The notes beneath the pieces are model-generated. The model was not told where the DNA came from, ran no database searches, and worked only from the letters and a program-made list of their open reading frames with translations. The position numbers and the translations under genes were made by a program. From contig WFTB01000015.1 in NCBI GenBank assembly GCA_015485695.1, forward strand, positions 1 to 54,700: a stretch of 54,700 nucleotides of DNA. Reading direction: 5' to 3'. This document shows positions 1 through 8,589 of the stretch, piece after piece; position 1 is the first letter of the stretch, and every line of letters begins with the position of its first letter. The DNA comes from Patescibacteria group bacterium. GTDB taxonomy: Bacteria > Patescibacteriota > Patescibacteriia > WFTA01 > S139-112.

Positions 1-89
1 GCATATATGTATTGTCGCTTTAAGTTGGAAATTAGTTTTGCTTATATTAGCCAAATATACATTGTGACATGGTGTTTTGTCTGTTCTGA

Positions 90-118
90 TTGACAATAAT
101 CATAACAAAAACTATTAT
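90..118 (+). promoter_or_regulatory. Sigma70-type promoter of the TrmB-like gene
   Basis: TTGACA at 90-95 and TATTAT at 113-118 are separated by 17 bp, a near-consensus vegetative promoter. The predicted start of transcription is near 125, leaving a leader of about 28 nt before the ATG at 153. This also argues against any start codon upstream of 153. Confidence 0.7.
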
Positions 119-152
119 ACAAACACATATACAAACGATTGAAAGTGGCAAT

Positions 153-941
153 ATGATCGACCGCAACACAATAAAAGAACAACTGGGATTGAGCGACAAG
201 GAGGCGCGCGTGTATTACGCTCTTTTGCGGGAGGGGTCCGGGTATGCTTCCGTTATTGCCGTGGAGTCCGGAGTTAAACGCTCCACCGCGTATCAAATAC
301 TTGATAAGCTGCATTCCTACGGACTGGTGCACAAATACATAAAGGGCAACAAATTTTATTACACTCGATCAAAGTCCGATGATGTGTTGCAATTCCTAAA
401 AGACAGAGAGAGTATGGCGAAAAAGCGAATCTCTCAATTTGAGAAAATGCTTCCAGAGTTGCAAATATATTATTCTGACAGAGAAAAAAAGCCGAAACTC
501 GAGCATTATGATAATAAAAAACAGGTGGAAGACCTGCTTATTAAAACATTGCGTGTTCCCGAGTCCGACGGGGTATTTGGATTTTTGTCGGTCGAATCGT
601 TTATTAGGCATGTTGGAAGCGGTGTGCTTGTAAAATTCGCGGAAGAGATTGCTTCACGGGAATTGTCTGTTAAACTGCTGAATTTTAACGAAACCGGAAA
701 AGCAAAGAAAGAATCGCGTTTATGGGTGAAAAAACATTTCGGCGCGTTGCCTAAAAATCTTCAGCCCAAGATAAAAGGAATAGACAGCAATCAAGAGCTT
801 TCCGCATTTACTTTGATATCCGGAAACAGTGTTTTTCTTATAGACATCACACCGCCCGAATACATGGGAACGGTCATATCAAACAAAGACATGGTTCAAG
901 GAATACGAACGGTGTTTGACAATCTTTGGAGGCGATTGTAG
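153..941 (+). CDS. TrmB-like winged-helix transcriptional regulator
   Basis: A 262-residue protein whose first 75 residues form a winged helix typical of the TrmB/HTH family: an LGLSDKEARVYYALL helix, then a recognition segment with VKRSTAYQILDKL, followed by a basic wing. A short helical linker (about 90-115) joins a C-terminal half that resembles the alpha/beta effector domain of this group. TrmB-type proteins respond to sugars or other small ligands in archaea; in these bacteria the ligand is unknown. The open frame extends upstream to 90, but those codons overlap the promoter, and the ATG at 153 is preceded by a weak purine stretch (gaaagtgg). The gene stands alone, 131 bp before the CsoR operon, and its target cannot be read from the sequence. 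Confidence 0.8.
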   Translation: MIDRNTIKEQLGLSDKEARVYYALLREGSGYASVIAVESGVKRSTAYQILDKLHSYGLVHKYIKGNKFYYTRSKSDDVLQFLKDRESMAKKRISQFEKMLPELQIYYSDREKKPKLEHYDNKKQVEDLLIKTLRVPESDGVFGFLSVESFIRHVGSGVLVKFAEEIASRELSVKLLNFNETGKAKKESRLWVKKHFGALPKNLQPKIKGIDSNQELSAFTLISGNSVFLIDITPPEYMGTVISNKDMVQGIRTVFDNLWRRL

Positions 942-1035
942 GTGTAAAGTGAAAACCGTGCACACATGACGGCGTATGCCAATTCTTGTGGCGCGGTCTT
1001 TTTGTGTCGGTTCAAAAGATTTAACATTGTCACTC

Positions 1036-1064
1036 TTGACACCCCGTGGGGGTGTGTGTATAAT
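1036..1064 (+). promoter_or_regulatory. CsoR-type promoter with embedded operator palindrome
   Basis: TTGACA at 1036-1041 and TATAAT at 1059-1064 are both perfect consensus with the optimal 17-bp spacer. The spacer is largely filled by a perfect inverted repeat at 1039-1055, ACACCCC-GTG-GGGGTGT. AT-flanked G-tract palindromes of this kind are the usual operators of CsoR/RcnR-family repressors, and the next gene is such a repressor, so autoregulation by blocking RNA polymerase is likely. The expected transcription start (about 1071) is 2 nt from the ATG at 1073, so the mRNA would be leaderless or nearly so. Confidence 0.85.
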
Positions 1065-1072
1065 GTATTCGT

Positions 1073-1342
1073 ATGAGTAAACATTCGCAACAGACAATCA
1101 ATGAGCAAGTTATAAGACGCATCAATAATGTGAACGGGCAATTGTCCGGCATCGTTCGCATGATAGAGCGTGGCGATGATTGTGTGTCGGTTTTGGTGCA
1201 GTTTAAAGCCGCAAAATCAGGTATCGGCAGAGCTCTTTCCTTGTTTTTGAAGGAAAACATGAAGCAGTGTGTTGGAGCGGAGAAAATGAGTGAAAAGAAA
1301 GAAAAAGACCTGGAAAAAATGCTGGACGAATTGGCAAAATAA
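1073..1342 (+). CDS. csoR: CsoR/RcnR-family repressor with a Cys-Asn-Cys site
   Basis: An 89-residue all-helical protein of the DUF156 (CsoR/RcnR/CstR) family. The first helix carries the conserved RRINNVNGQLSGI motif and the second IERGDDCVSVL. In copper-sensing CsoR the ligands are Cys, His, Cys; here the aligned positions are Cys37, Asn62 and Cys66, so the histidine is missing and two cysteines remain. In this family that pattern is closer to the persulfide-sensing CstR branch than to copper sensors, although other inducers are possible. It is the first gene of a four-gene operon with an inner-membrane DUF2892-type protein, an HlyD-type adaptor and an RND permease (gaps of 30, 31 and 14 bp), so it probably represses that efflux system and itself. 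Confidence 0.9.
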   Translation: MSKHSQQTINEQVIRRINNVNGQLSGIVRMIERGDDCVSVLVQFKAAKSGIGRALSLFLKENMKQCVGAEKMSEKKEKDLEKMLDELAK

Positions 1343-1372
1343 TTTTTAATTTATAAGTTTAATATTATTTAT

Positions 1373-1597
1373 ATGAGTGTATTCAAACTCGAAACAAACA
1401 GATGGCACATAGTCAGGGTCGTATTTTTATTAGCTTCCGTTTTGACTTTCGCTTCGGTGTGCTTGACGGTATATACCGGATCTTTGTGGTGGCTCGCATT
1501 GGCGGGATTTGTCGCGATAATGCAATTTATATTTGCAATAACCGGATACTGTCCGTCTGCCATCATACTCGACAAGTTGGGTGTACCCAGAAAGTAG
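1373..1597 (+). CDS. Small DUF2892/YgaP-like membrane protein
   Basis: A 74-residue protein with two hydrophobic segments (about 14-32 and 36-56) followed by the motif TGYCPSAIILDKLG. This matches the layout of the DUF2892 family, the transmembrane module of rhodanese protein YgaP, which typically has a Gly-x-Cys-Pro motif after the second helix. DUF2892 genes are common beside CsoR/CstR regulators and sulfur-handling proteins, which fits the Cys-only sensor site of the gene upstream. No rhodanese domain is fused here. Its molecular role is not established. The call rests on size, topology and the GYCP motif. Confidence 0.7.
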   Translation: MSVFKLETNRWHIVRVVFLLASVLTFASVCLTVYTGSLWWLALAGFVAIMQFIFAITGYCPSAIILDKLGVPRK

Positions 1598-1628
1598 AGG
1601 GAGTTCGTTTTTTCAGTAAGTGCTTATT

Positions 1629-3293
1629 ATGAAGAACAAGAAGACGCTATTTTTGATTTTATTGTTTGTCGTTTCCGCGATACTCGTCTATGCGTTTGCG
1701 TATGGAAAACGTGGAGATGTAGATTATGCTTTAACAAGCAAAAAAAAATTAAGCGAAGGTAATCTTAGCGGCGCGTTTACTCTAGGGTCGGCCTCAAAGT
1801 CGGTACCGGAAATTTCCGTAACGGGAACGCTTTTGCCGGTTGAGCGCGCGGATGTTTTTGCCGTTGTTTCCGGAACGATAACTTCGTTTAACGCGGTGGC
1901 GGGCAAATTCGTGCGACGTGGCGATGTTATAGCGCGTATTGATTCTCCGTCTTTGCGTTCTTCGTTGTCTGTTGCCAATGCGACGTATGAAAAGGCGCTT
2001 GCGGATTATGAATATCAACGAATCATGAGTGAGACGTCCGGAATCCGTTCGGACGTGGATGTCAAAAGCGCGGAGATAGACAAAGAAAATCAAATAAAAT
2101 CGGCGCAACAACAGCTGAACGAAGCGTATGTTGGAGCGTTTAGCGCGATAAGACAATCTTTTGATGATGCGATCTCCGCTCTTGCAACCATGATTGACGG
2201 TAAATCGCTTGCATACGGAAACGCAAGCATGAGAGACACTTTATCCGGCGTGGAATACGAACAACTCCGCGCAGGGAAAATATTATTGGGAGCGTCAAGC
2301 GATACGGCGCGATGGGAAAGCGAATTCGTGCTAGGACTTAACGGAGGGTTGCGAGAAAAAATTTCCGCGATAAATACGGTCGCTGGAAGCACAAAAGAAA
2401 TAGATAATATACGGTCGGAACTTTCGGAAGCTCTTGAATATGTGTCCGTTGGGCTTGGTTATTCGAGAGAGATAGCGTCATCGTTTGGCGATAAAAATCA
2501 AATAGAGAATGTCGATCAGATGATAACCAGAATAAATTCAGCGATTGCGCGCATTCAAGGCGCGGAACAAAACATAAAAACGGCTAAGATATATCTTGAT
2601 TCCGTTATGTCTCAAAAAGACGTCGCGCTTGAGAAAAACATTGCGATACAGAGTGACACAAAAGAGAGGTACGACGCGCTTTTGGAGTCAACGGCTCGCG
2701 CGGTTGAGTCTGCCAGAGTTTCCGTGTCTCGCGCGAAGTCGCTTTTGGAAGATACCGTTGTTCGAGCCCCGTTTGACGGTGTAATCGAGGACGTGTTCGC
2801 TTCAGTAGGCGATGTTGTTATGCCGGGCGCGCCATTGGTGTCTGTTTCCACTTCCGACAAATGGAAAGTTGAATTTACGGTATCGGACAGGTTCAATGAA
2901 TATATAAAAACAGGGACTCCGGTTAAGCTGTATATAGGGGGCGACTCGGGTTCATTTGAAGCCTCTATAGACAAGATAGTTCCGGCGGTGGATTTTAATT
3001 CAAAGAAAATTCGTTTTGAGACTTATTTGAACAGTTCTCCGGAGTCGGCTCGATCGGGTCTTGTGGTGAAGGGGAACATATCTCCTTCTTATAAAGAAAA
3101 GTCTGAAGAGAGTTCATCTACCGTGTTTTCAATCCCGAACAAATATGTGGGATACGGGTATAACGGAACGTATGTGGTTTCAAAAGACGAAAAAAACATT
3201 CCAATAACCATAATATCTCGCAACAAAAACGAGTCACAGATATCCGGACAGGGTTTGTTTGAGGGACTTGAAATAATCGTTCCGATATTTTGA
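1629..3293 (+). CDS. HlyD/RND periplasmic-adaptor-type membrane fusion protein
   Basis: A protein of 554 residues with an N-terminal membrane anchor (about 5-27), a lipoyl-like half near residues 70-100 (ADVFAVVSGTITSF, then GDVIARIDSP), a long coiled-coil region (about 105-370), and the second lipoyl half (VRAPFDGVIEDVF, GDVVMPGAPL), followed by a beta-barrel region. This is the standard order of membrane-fusion adaptors of tripartite pumps, with an unusually long coiled coil. The ATG at 1629 was chosen over the in-frame GTG at 1620, which directly follows a stop. It lies 14 bp before the RND permease, its expected partner. If the cell lacks an outer membrane, as most CPR bacteria do, the adaptor would act in the cell envelope without a TolC-like channel; none is present here. 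Confidence 0.85.
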   Translation: MKNKKTLFLILLFVVSAILVYAFAYGKRGDVDYALTSKKKLSEGNLSGAFTLGSASKSVPEISVTGTLLPVERADVFAVVSGTITSFNAVAGKFVRRGDVIARIDSPSLRSSLSVANATYEKALADYEYQRIMSETSGIRSDVDVKSAEIDKENQIKSAQQQLNEAYVGAFSAIRQSFDDAISALATMIDGKSLAYGNASMRDTLSGVEYEQLRAGKILLGASSDTARWESEFVLGLNGGLREKISAINTVAGSTKEIDNIRSELSEALEYVSVGLGYSREIASSFGDKNQIENVDQMITRINSAIARIQGAEQNIKTAKIYLDSVMSQKDVALEKNIAIQSDTKERYDALLESTARAVESARVSVSRAKSLLEDTVVRAPFDGVIEDVFASVGDVVMPGAPLVSVSTSDKWKVEFTVSDRFNEYIKTGTPVKLYIGGDSGSFEASIDKIVPAVDFNSKKIRFETYLNSSPESARSGLVVKGNISPSYKEKSEESSSTVFSIPNKYVGYGYNGTYVVSKDEKNIPITIISRNKNESQISGQGLFEGLEIIVPIF

Positions 3294-3307
3294 TAATACG
3301 GCATACT

Positions 3308-6300
3308 ATGTCTCATTTGCACATAAAAGAAGGATTGGCTTCAAAAATAGTAAAAGCGTTCACGTTTAACAGACCGCTTTCTTTTATTATCCTTATAGGA
3401 GTTTTGGCGTTCGGAGCGCTTTCTTATCTGATGACGCCAAAACAATATAATCCGGAAATCATCAGACCCGCGTTTTCCGTGGTTACGGAATATCCCAACG
3501 CGAACGCAGAAGAAGTTAACCTGTTCATAACAAATGAGCTCGCCGAAAAAATAAACGACATACGAGGTGTTGACGAAATAGTAGCGCGGTCATACGACGG
3601 AGGCCTGTCTGAGATTACGGTCATATTTGACGTTGGGGAAAACTTGGAAGACGCCAAGGTTCGTTTGTACACCCGATTGATGAGATTTGAACCGTTCGCA
3701 AGCGGTAAAATTCGAGAACCGTCAATACTTGCCATAAGTCCCGATGATGTCCCTATAGTTACAGTGGCTCTTTATTCTGACACAATGTCCCAAAACGACG
3801 TGCGTGAACGCGCCATTGGCATAATGAATAAAATCAAAGAAGTCGATAATGTTGCCAATGTGTCGATTCATGGAGGGGAAAGCAGGGCTCTTTCCGTTCG
3901 TGTCGATATTGGGGCGATGCGTGAGCGCGGTATTTCGGTTGAGGACGTGCAACGAGCGATACTGAGGAGCAATGTAAAAAACAATTCAGGTTCATTTAGA
4001 GACGGAAACGAGCTAATCGTTATAGACTTGGACAATACCATATCGTCCGCAGACGATATTCGTTCGGTGGTTATCTCGCCGGGAGTTGAGCTTGCGGACA
4101 TTGCCACGGTGGAAGACGGTTGGCAAGAAAAACAATCCTTTGTTTTGTTTTATGCAAAGGAAGGTCCGCCAAAAAAAGCCGTGTATTTGTCTGTTGCGAA
4201 AAGACCGGGATCCAACGCCCCTTCAGTATCCGCCGATGTGCGCGCAAAACTTGATGGTGTGATGCGGGACGGTGAATATTCGGAAATAAAAAGCGTCATA
4301 GTGCGAGACGACGGACTCGTCGCGCAAAAAGAAATAAATCGTCTGGGACTTAACTTGCTTCAGAGTATATTGATAGTGGGCGTTGTTCTTGTGTTTTTCT
4401 TGTCTTTAAGACCGGCATTGGTGGTTATGACCGCAATACCGCTTACATTGCTTCTTGTGTTTGCCGTTGCCTTTGTCGCGGGTGAAACCATAAACAGAAT
4501 TACTCTATTTGCTCTTATTCTGTCTTTGGGTTTGCTGGTGGACTCCGCAACGGTTGTGGTGGAAAACGTTCACAGGCACATGAAAAAATCCGATAATCGC
4601 GAAGCGTCTGTTGTGCGCGCGGTGCAACAAGTGGCTATGGGGTTGGTGCTTTCCACCGTGACTTCGGTTGTGGTGTTTTTGCCGATAAAATATATAACCG
4701 GCATGATGGGACCGTATATGGGACCGCTTTCGTTCTTTGTTCCGGTTGCGTTAATTATGGCGCTGGTGGTTGCTTTTATAATAACTCCGTTTTTAACGTA
4801 TACCATTTTGAGGTCGGACAAAGAAGATTCCGGAATTGTCGGCGCCGAAAAAGCGGAAAGCGGAATATTCGAAAAGATAACAGCCATATATGCAAGAGTG
4901 TTGCGTTTTTTGCTTTATAGCACGAAGCGCCAGAATAAACTTATTGTTCTGGCTGTGATAATGCTTGTTGTTTCTATTGCTTTGCCCGCAACGGGTCTTG
5001 TGCATTTTCAAATGCTCCCGAAGGCGGACAAAGAACAATATTATGTTTATATAGACATGCCTGTCGGTACCGACATAGTACGAACAAAGAAAACCGCTGA
5101 TTCGATAGCGGAAGTTGTGCGAGGAGAAACATACACCAAGTCTTTGCAAGTGTTCGTTGGCGAACCGCCGGTTGTGGATTTTAACGGCATGTTCAAAGGC
5201 GTCATGGGTCGTGTCGGGGCAAATCAGGCGACAATACGGGTGAATATAACCGAACCGGAATCGAGAAATGTCGCTTCTTCGGAAATCGTTTCCAAGGCGC
5301 GGACGGCCATACTTGAAAAAGCGGATATCGATGTCGGAACATCGGTAAAAGTTCTCGAAGACCCGCCCGGTCCTCCGGTTGTCGCCACGTTTGTAGCGAA
5401 AGTTTTCGGTCCGAATATTGACAAGCGAGAATCAATAGCAAGATCAATTCAAGAGACCGTACGCTCAATCGACGGCGCGGTTGATATTGACACAAGCATA
5501 GAGGAAGCGGGCCCGAGAATACGCATTGACATAGATTCGGACCTTGCCCGAGCATACGGTGTCACCGCCGAATCGGTATCAAGGACAATTTCGTTTCTTT
5601 TTGGGCCGGTTAATGTCGGGCAATATCATGCGAACGGATTGAGCGAATACGCTCCGATAGAATTGGCACTCCCTAAATCACTTCGTGAAAACCCTGAAAT
5701 TTTGGACGACATTGACGTTAGGACAATTAACGGTTCTCTTATACCTCTGTCGTCAATTGCCACATATAAGTGGTCGAGAACCGTTCCATCTATTGTAGAA
5801 GAATCTCAGAAAGAGGTTTCATACGTTACCGCCGAAGTTGATGGCAGGTCGATAGTGTACGTGATGATAGACACAATCAAAAGCCTTCTTGACAATGGTG
5901 ATTATTCCGAATATATAAGCGACTGGAACTTGTTTGGCATGACATATACGTTTCCGGACGGAGAAACCTACACCGTTCGTTGGGGAGGTGAGTGGGAAAT
6001 GACATTGGAAAACTTCAGAGATCTGGGAATAGCCATGCTGGTGGCGTTGTTCCTTGTGTACGGAATATTGGTTGCTCAGTACAGCTCTTTCAGGGTGCCG
6101 GCGCTTATAATGAGCACCGTTCCGTTCGGATTGGTTGGAATACTGCCGGGGTTTTTTGTGCTCGATTCCACAGCCGGTATTTATCTTACGGCGACGGCGC
6201 TTATAGGGTTTATCGCTCTTATAGGTATTGTGGTGAACAATGCGATATTGTTTATGGAATATTTTGAAGAGATAAAAGAAAAAACACCGGACATGGACAA

Positions 6301-6514
6301 TCGCGACGCTCTTATACAAGCGGGGAGCACGCGACTTCGTCCTATTTTGCTCACGTCTCTTACCACCGTGCTTGGAAGCATTACAATTGCGTCGGATCCA
6401 GTTTGGTCGGGACTTGCGTGGTCGATTGTGTTTGGATTGTCATTGTCAACCATATTGACTCTTGTTATATTTCCGGTGCTTTATATACGAACACAAAAAA
6501 GGACCGACGCATAA
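3308..6514 (+). CDS. RND-family efflux permease (AcrB/HAE1-like)
   Basis: At 1068 residues this has full length for an RND permease. It shows TM1 near residues 18-38, a large pore domain, TM2-TM6 clustered around 340-500, a second pore domain, and TM8-TM12 around 890-1060. The TM4 proton-relay motif is GLLVDSATVVVENV: the first acidic residue (Asp412) is present but the second Asp of AcrB is replaced by Ser. In TM10 the AcrB lysine position reads VVNNAIL (Asn977/Asn978), as in several divergent RND pumps. The protein should exchange protons for an exported substrate, which cannot be identified from sequence. The frame is open from a TTG at 3290 overlapping the adaptor stop; ATG 3308 is the likelier start. 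It ends the CsoR-controlled operon. Confidence 0.93.
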   Translation: MSHLHIKEGLASKIVKAFTFNRPLSFIILIGVLAFGALSYLMTPKQYNPEIIRPAFSVVTEYPNANAEEVNLFITNELAEKINDIRGVDEIVARSYDGGLSEITVIFDVGENLEDAKVRLYTRLMRFEPFASGKIREPSILAISPDDVPIVTVALYSDTMSQNDVRERAIGIMNKIKEVDNVANVSIHGGESRALSVRVDIGAMRERGISVEDVQRAILRSNVKNNSGSFRDGNELIVIDLDNTISSADDIRSVVISPGVELADIATVEDGWQEKQSFVLFYAKEGPPKKAVYLSVAKRPGSNAPSVSADVRAKLDGVMRDGEYSEIKSVIVRDDGLVAQKEINRLGLNLLQSILIVGVVLVFFLSLRPALVVMTAIPLTLLLVFAVAFVAGETINRITLFALILSLGLLVDSATVVVENVHRHMKKSDNREASVVRAVQQVAMGLVLSTVTSVVVFLPIKYITGMMGPYMGPLSFFVPVALIMALVVAFIITPFLTYTILRSDKEDSGIVGAEKAESGIFEKITAIYARVLRFLLYSTKRQNKLIVLAVIMLVVSIALPATGLVHFQMLPKADKEQYYVYIDMPVGTDIVRTKKTADSIAEVVRGETYTKSLQVFVGEPPVVDFNGMFKGVMGRVGANQATIRVNITEPESRNVASSEIVSKARTAILEKADIDVGTSVKVLEDPPGPPVVATFVAKVFGPNIDKRESIARSIQETVRSIDGAVDIDTSIEEAGPRIRIDIDSDLARAYGVTAESVSRTISFLFGPVNVGQYHANGLSEYAPIELALPKSLRENPEILDDIDVRTINGSLIPLSSIATYKWSRTVPSIVEESQKEVSYVTAEVDGRSIVYVMIDTIKSLLDNGDYSEYISDWNLFGMTYTFPDGETYTVRWGGEWEMTLENFRDLGIAMLVALFLVYGILVAQYSSFRVPALIMSTVPFGLVGILPGFFVLDSTAGIYLTATALIGFIALIGIVVNNAILFMEYFEEIKEKTPDMDNRDALIQAGSTRLRPILLTSLTTVLGSITIASDPVWSGLAWSIVFGLSLSTILTLVIFPVLYIRTQKRTDA

Positions 6515-6621
6515 TCTTTTGTTGTTTGTTAAAAACCACACTGAAATTATGCTACCAAGCTGACGGTCATTCGTTATGTTTCTCATCTTAATCATGTAAC
6601 TCTACTTGTCTTGATTGATAC

Positions 6622-7545
6622 TCAGTCATTGGTACGTTGATTTATTTGGTGTATTTTATCGTACCATGATATATATTTTTTTAGACCATCACGCAATGTT
6701 GTTGTTGGATAAAATCCAAGTTTTTTAGCTTTTGATATATTGCCTCGTATCTTCATTATCTCGTTCGGGCGAGGGTCAGTATATTCTAACGATAAGTCGC
6801 TATTCATTATCGATAATATTTTTCGAGCTAGCTCATTGATTGATACGTCGGTTCCGGTGCCTATGTTGACAGGGTCACATGTATCATATAGCGTCATGAG
6901 CTCATATCCTTTTAATGTGTCATCTATATACATAAAATCCCTCGTTTGCTTTCCGTCACCCGTGATAATTGGAGGTAGTCCGTCAGATATTCGCCTAACA
7001 AATATCGGTATCACAGAACCGTATTGTCCGTTGTTTTGGAATGGTCCGTATGTGTTGAAGTTTCTTAATACTGATACGTTCGTGCCGTATCTACCACTAA
7101 AGTGTGCACACAATTTCTCGGCTTCCCATTTGCTCTCAGCGTATGGGTTTTGAGGGTGTATTCTGTGTTCTTCTGACATCGACTCTTCTTGTGATGTACC
7201 GTACACCTCAACACTACTTGGGAACACGACTTTCGAGTTGTGTTTTGTGCACAGCTCAAGAATTATTTTTGTTCCTTCAACATTGACGTCGAAAGTTAGT
7301 TGCCTTTCTACGTATGATCTGTCTACATGAATTTGTGCTGCCAAATGATACACGATATCGCAACCCGCAATTAATTCGTCCATTAGAGAGCGATTAAGGA
7401 TATCTCCTTTTACGCATTGTATGGGTGCTCCACACGGATGATCAAAGTTATCAACCCCGATAACGCTGTGTCCTTTACGGATCAGTTTATTGTGAAGATG
7501 ATATCCGATGAATCCAGCGACACCGGTGATGAGTATTTTTTTCAT
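6622..7545 (-). CDS. NAD-dependent sugar-nucleotide epimerase/dehydratase (extended SDR)
   Basis: A 307-residue extended short-chain dehydrogenase. The N-terminal Rossmann motif is ITGVAGFIGYHL, with the acidic ribose-binding residue in GVDNFDHP, and the catalytic triad is visible as Ser-Ser-Val followed by YAESK (Tyr and Lys). The length and the RDFMYIDDTLKGYELM segment resemble UDP-glucose 4-epimerase and dTDP-glucose 4,6-dehydratase relatives. The exact nucleotide sugar cannot be assigned. It is on the strand opposite the RND operon and 53 bp downstream of the 2H phosphoesterase gene. A TATACT box lies 4 nt before the ATG. It could feed the glycan locus at 26-45 kb, which is inference only. 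Confidence 0.85.
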   Translation of the reverse strand: MKKILITGVAGFIGYHLHNKLIRKGHSVIGVDNFDHPCGAPIQCVKGDILNRSLMDELIAGCDIVYHLAAQIHVDRSYVERQLTFDVNVEGTKIILELCTKHNSKVVFPSSVEVYGTSQEESMSEEHRIHPQNPYAESKWEAEKLCAHFSGRYGTNVSVLRNFNTYGPFQNNGQYGSVIPIFVRRISDGLPPIITGDGKQTRDFMYIDDTLKGYELMTLYDTCDPVNIGTGTDVSINELARKILSIMNSDLSLEYTDPRPNEIMKIRGNISKAKKLGFYPTTTLRDGLKKYISWYDKIHQINQRTND

Positions 7546-7598
7546 ATTAAGTATAGATGTGAGATTGTAGTAAGATTATTTTTCATTAAAGTGATTTT

Positions 7599-8249
7599 TT
7601 AACTAAAATTTATGTATCGCTTTTCCACATCTTCAACAAACGTCTTTTTATGATTGTCGTACAAGAAAAGACAGACTGTCAGATTAGTTATGTTAAACTT
7701 TGTCCCAATCAGTGGAGCGTACGCGCTTCTGATTTTATCGTCAACGCGTTCGTCCGTATTGTCCGTAACCCCGAGTGTTATGTGCGGATGAAAGTTATCA
7801 AGCACTCTGTATGAGCCGTATCGTTTGAGGTATGACATCTCTTTCGCGTTCAACTTTCCCTCAGATTGGCGTATTATGTCTTTTTCTCTCAATAAGTCGC
7901 CTCGCAGATTATTCGCGACTTTTAGAACACGTTCATGAAGTTTGAGCACCGGTTCCGGATTGGCGAGGCGCATGGTATAGAAAACTTTATCGCGCGAATC
8001 TGAATAATGACCGCAAATTTCTCCAAGCGTAACTTTAAAAGGTTCGATATTATGGAGCTCCAGATTGCGTACCAGAGTCGAAAACTTGTCCGGATTGAAT
8101 TTTGAGTAATACAAAGTGATGTGTGGCTCAAGTTCGCCACTTGGATGCGATATGCCAAAATCGCGCGATACGGATTTGATGGCGTCGGAAACTTTTCTTG
8201 GAACATCAATGTGAATGCCGATTTGGTGTTCTGTGCTCATGTCATGCAT
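7599..8249 (-). CDS. 2H phosphoesterase superfamily protein (LigT/2'-5' RNA ligase-like)
   Basis: A 216-residue protein with the two hallmark HxT motifs of the 2H superfamily: PHITLYY near residue 43 and PHITLGV near residue 153. Each half of the fold contributes one histidine-threonine pair to a site that opens or forms 2'-5' or cyclic phosphodiester bonds in RNA or nucleotides. Family members include LigT, ThpR and cyclic phosphodiesterases. The substrate here is unknown. ATGs at 8249 and 8240 are both plausible; the second gives a more typical N-terminus. It is transcribed toward the epimerase gene 53 bp downstream. Confidence 0.75.
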   Translation of the reverse strand: MHDMSTEHQIGIHIDVPRKVSDAIKSVSRDFGISHPSGELEPHITLYYSKFNPDKFSTLVRNLELHNIEPFKVTLGEICGHYSDSRDKVFYTMRLANPEPVLKLHERVLKVANNLRGDLLREKDIIRQSEGKLNAKEMSYLKRYGSYRVLDNFHPHITLGVTDNTDERVDDKIRSAYAPLIGTKFNITNLTVCLFLYDNHKKTFVEDVEKRYINFS

Positions 8250-8334
8250 AGCGTACGGACAAATTTGAGATAGGCGTGTAGAGGTTGTGAATCAGGCACG
8301 AACTTACTTGTTAAATTTTACACATGGGACAATA

Positions 8335-8354
8335 AAAAACAACCCTGTCGGGTT
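8335..8354 (-). terminator. Rho-independent-type terminator, minus strand
   Basis: Read on the minus strand, AACCC-GACA-GGGTT is followed by a T-rich run (GTTTTTTATT). The stem is short, but the position, after the island and the detached tRNA-end repeat, fits the end of minus-strand transcripts from the tRNA-Gly side. Confidence 0.5.
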
Positions 8355-8397
8355 TTTGGGTAATCGTATTGAATAAGATTTTGACCGAACTCAAGCC

Positions 8398-8461
8398 CGC
8401 TTGCCACCGGCAACCGTCCTCGCTTGTTCGATTCCATTATTGTACTGAGCGGGTAGGGGGA
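8398..8461 (-). repeat. Detached copy of tRNA-Gly 3' end plus trailer (64-bp direct repeat)
   Basis: This 64-bp segment matches 10812-10875 with only two mismatches (cgctt versus cgccc). Read on the minus strand it contains the last 14 nt of tRNA-Gly (CCCCCTACCCGCT with one upstream base), the start of its trailer, the T-arm antisense segment, and the GGTTGCC-GGT-GGCAA hairpin. The full tRNA is absent, so this is either an att-like end of an island inserted at the tRNA or a displaced copy of the trailer element. Confidence 0.85.
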
Positions 8462-8589
8462 CGTTAGAAATGCTATATCACAAATGGGAGAGACTTGATT
8501 CTAGTGCGCCGGTATTATACGAATATATTCACACAAGTTGTTTGTATTTATGTGATTTTTTTAGAATCCGATTGCTTGGGTTTGATTAG

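Larger units (their letters stand above)
8250..8589. other. Gene-free stretch with terminator and detached tRNA-Gly-end repeat
   Basis: No convincing gene lies in these 340 bp. They hold a short minus-strand terminator-like hairpin (8335-8354), the detached 64-bp copy of the tRNA-Gly 3' end and trailer (8398-8461), and an AT-rich segment just downstream of the broken GT39 gene. Confidence 0.6.

Noticed and set aside
951-1010. Terminator after the TrmB-like gene
   Set aside because: Only a short ACCG/CGGT pairing precedes the T-run; the stem is too weak to call.
5819-6319. Minus-strand open frame of 166 codons
   Set aside because: Shadow of the RND permease gene.
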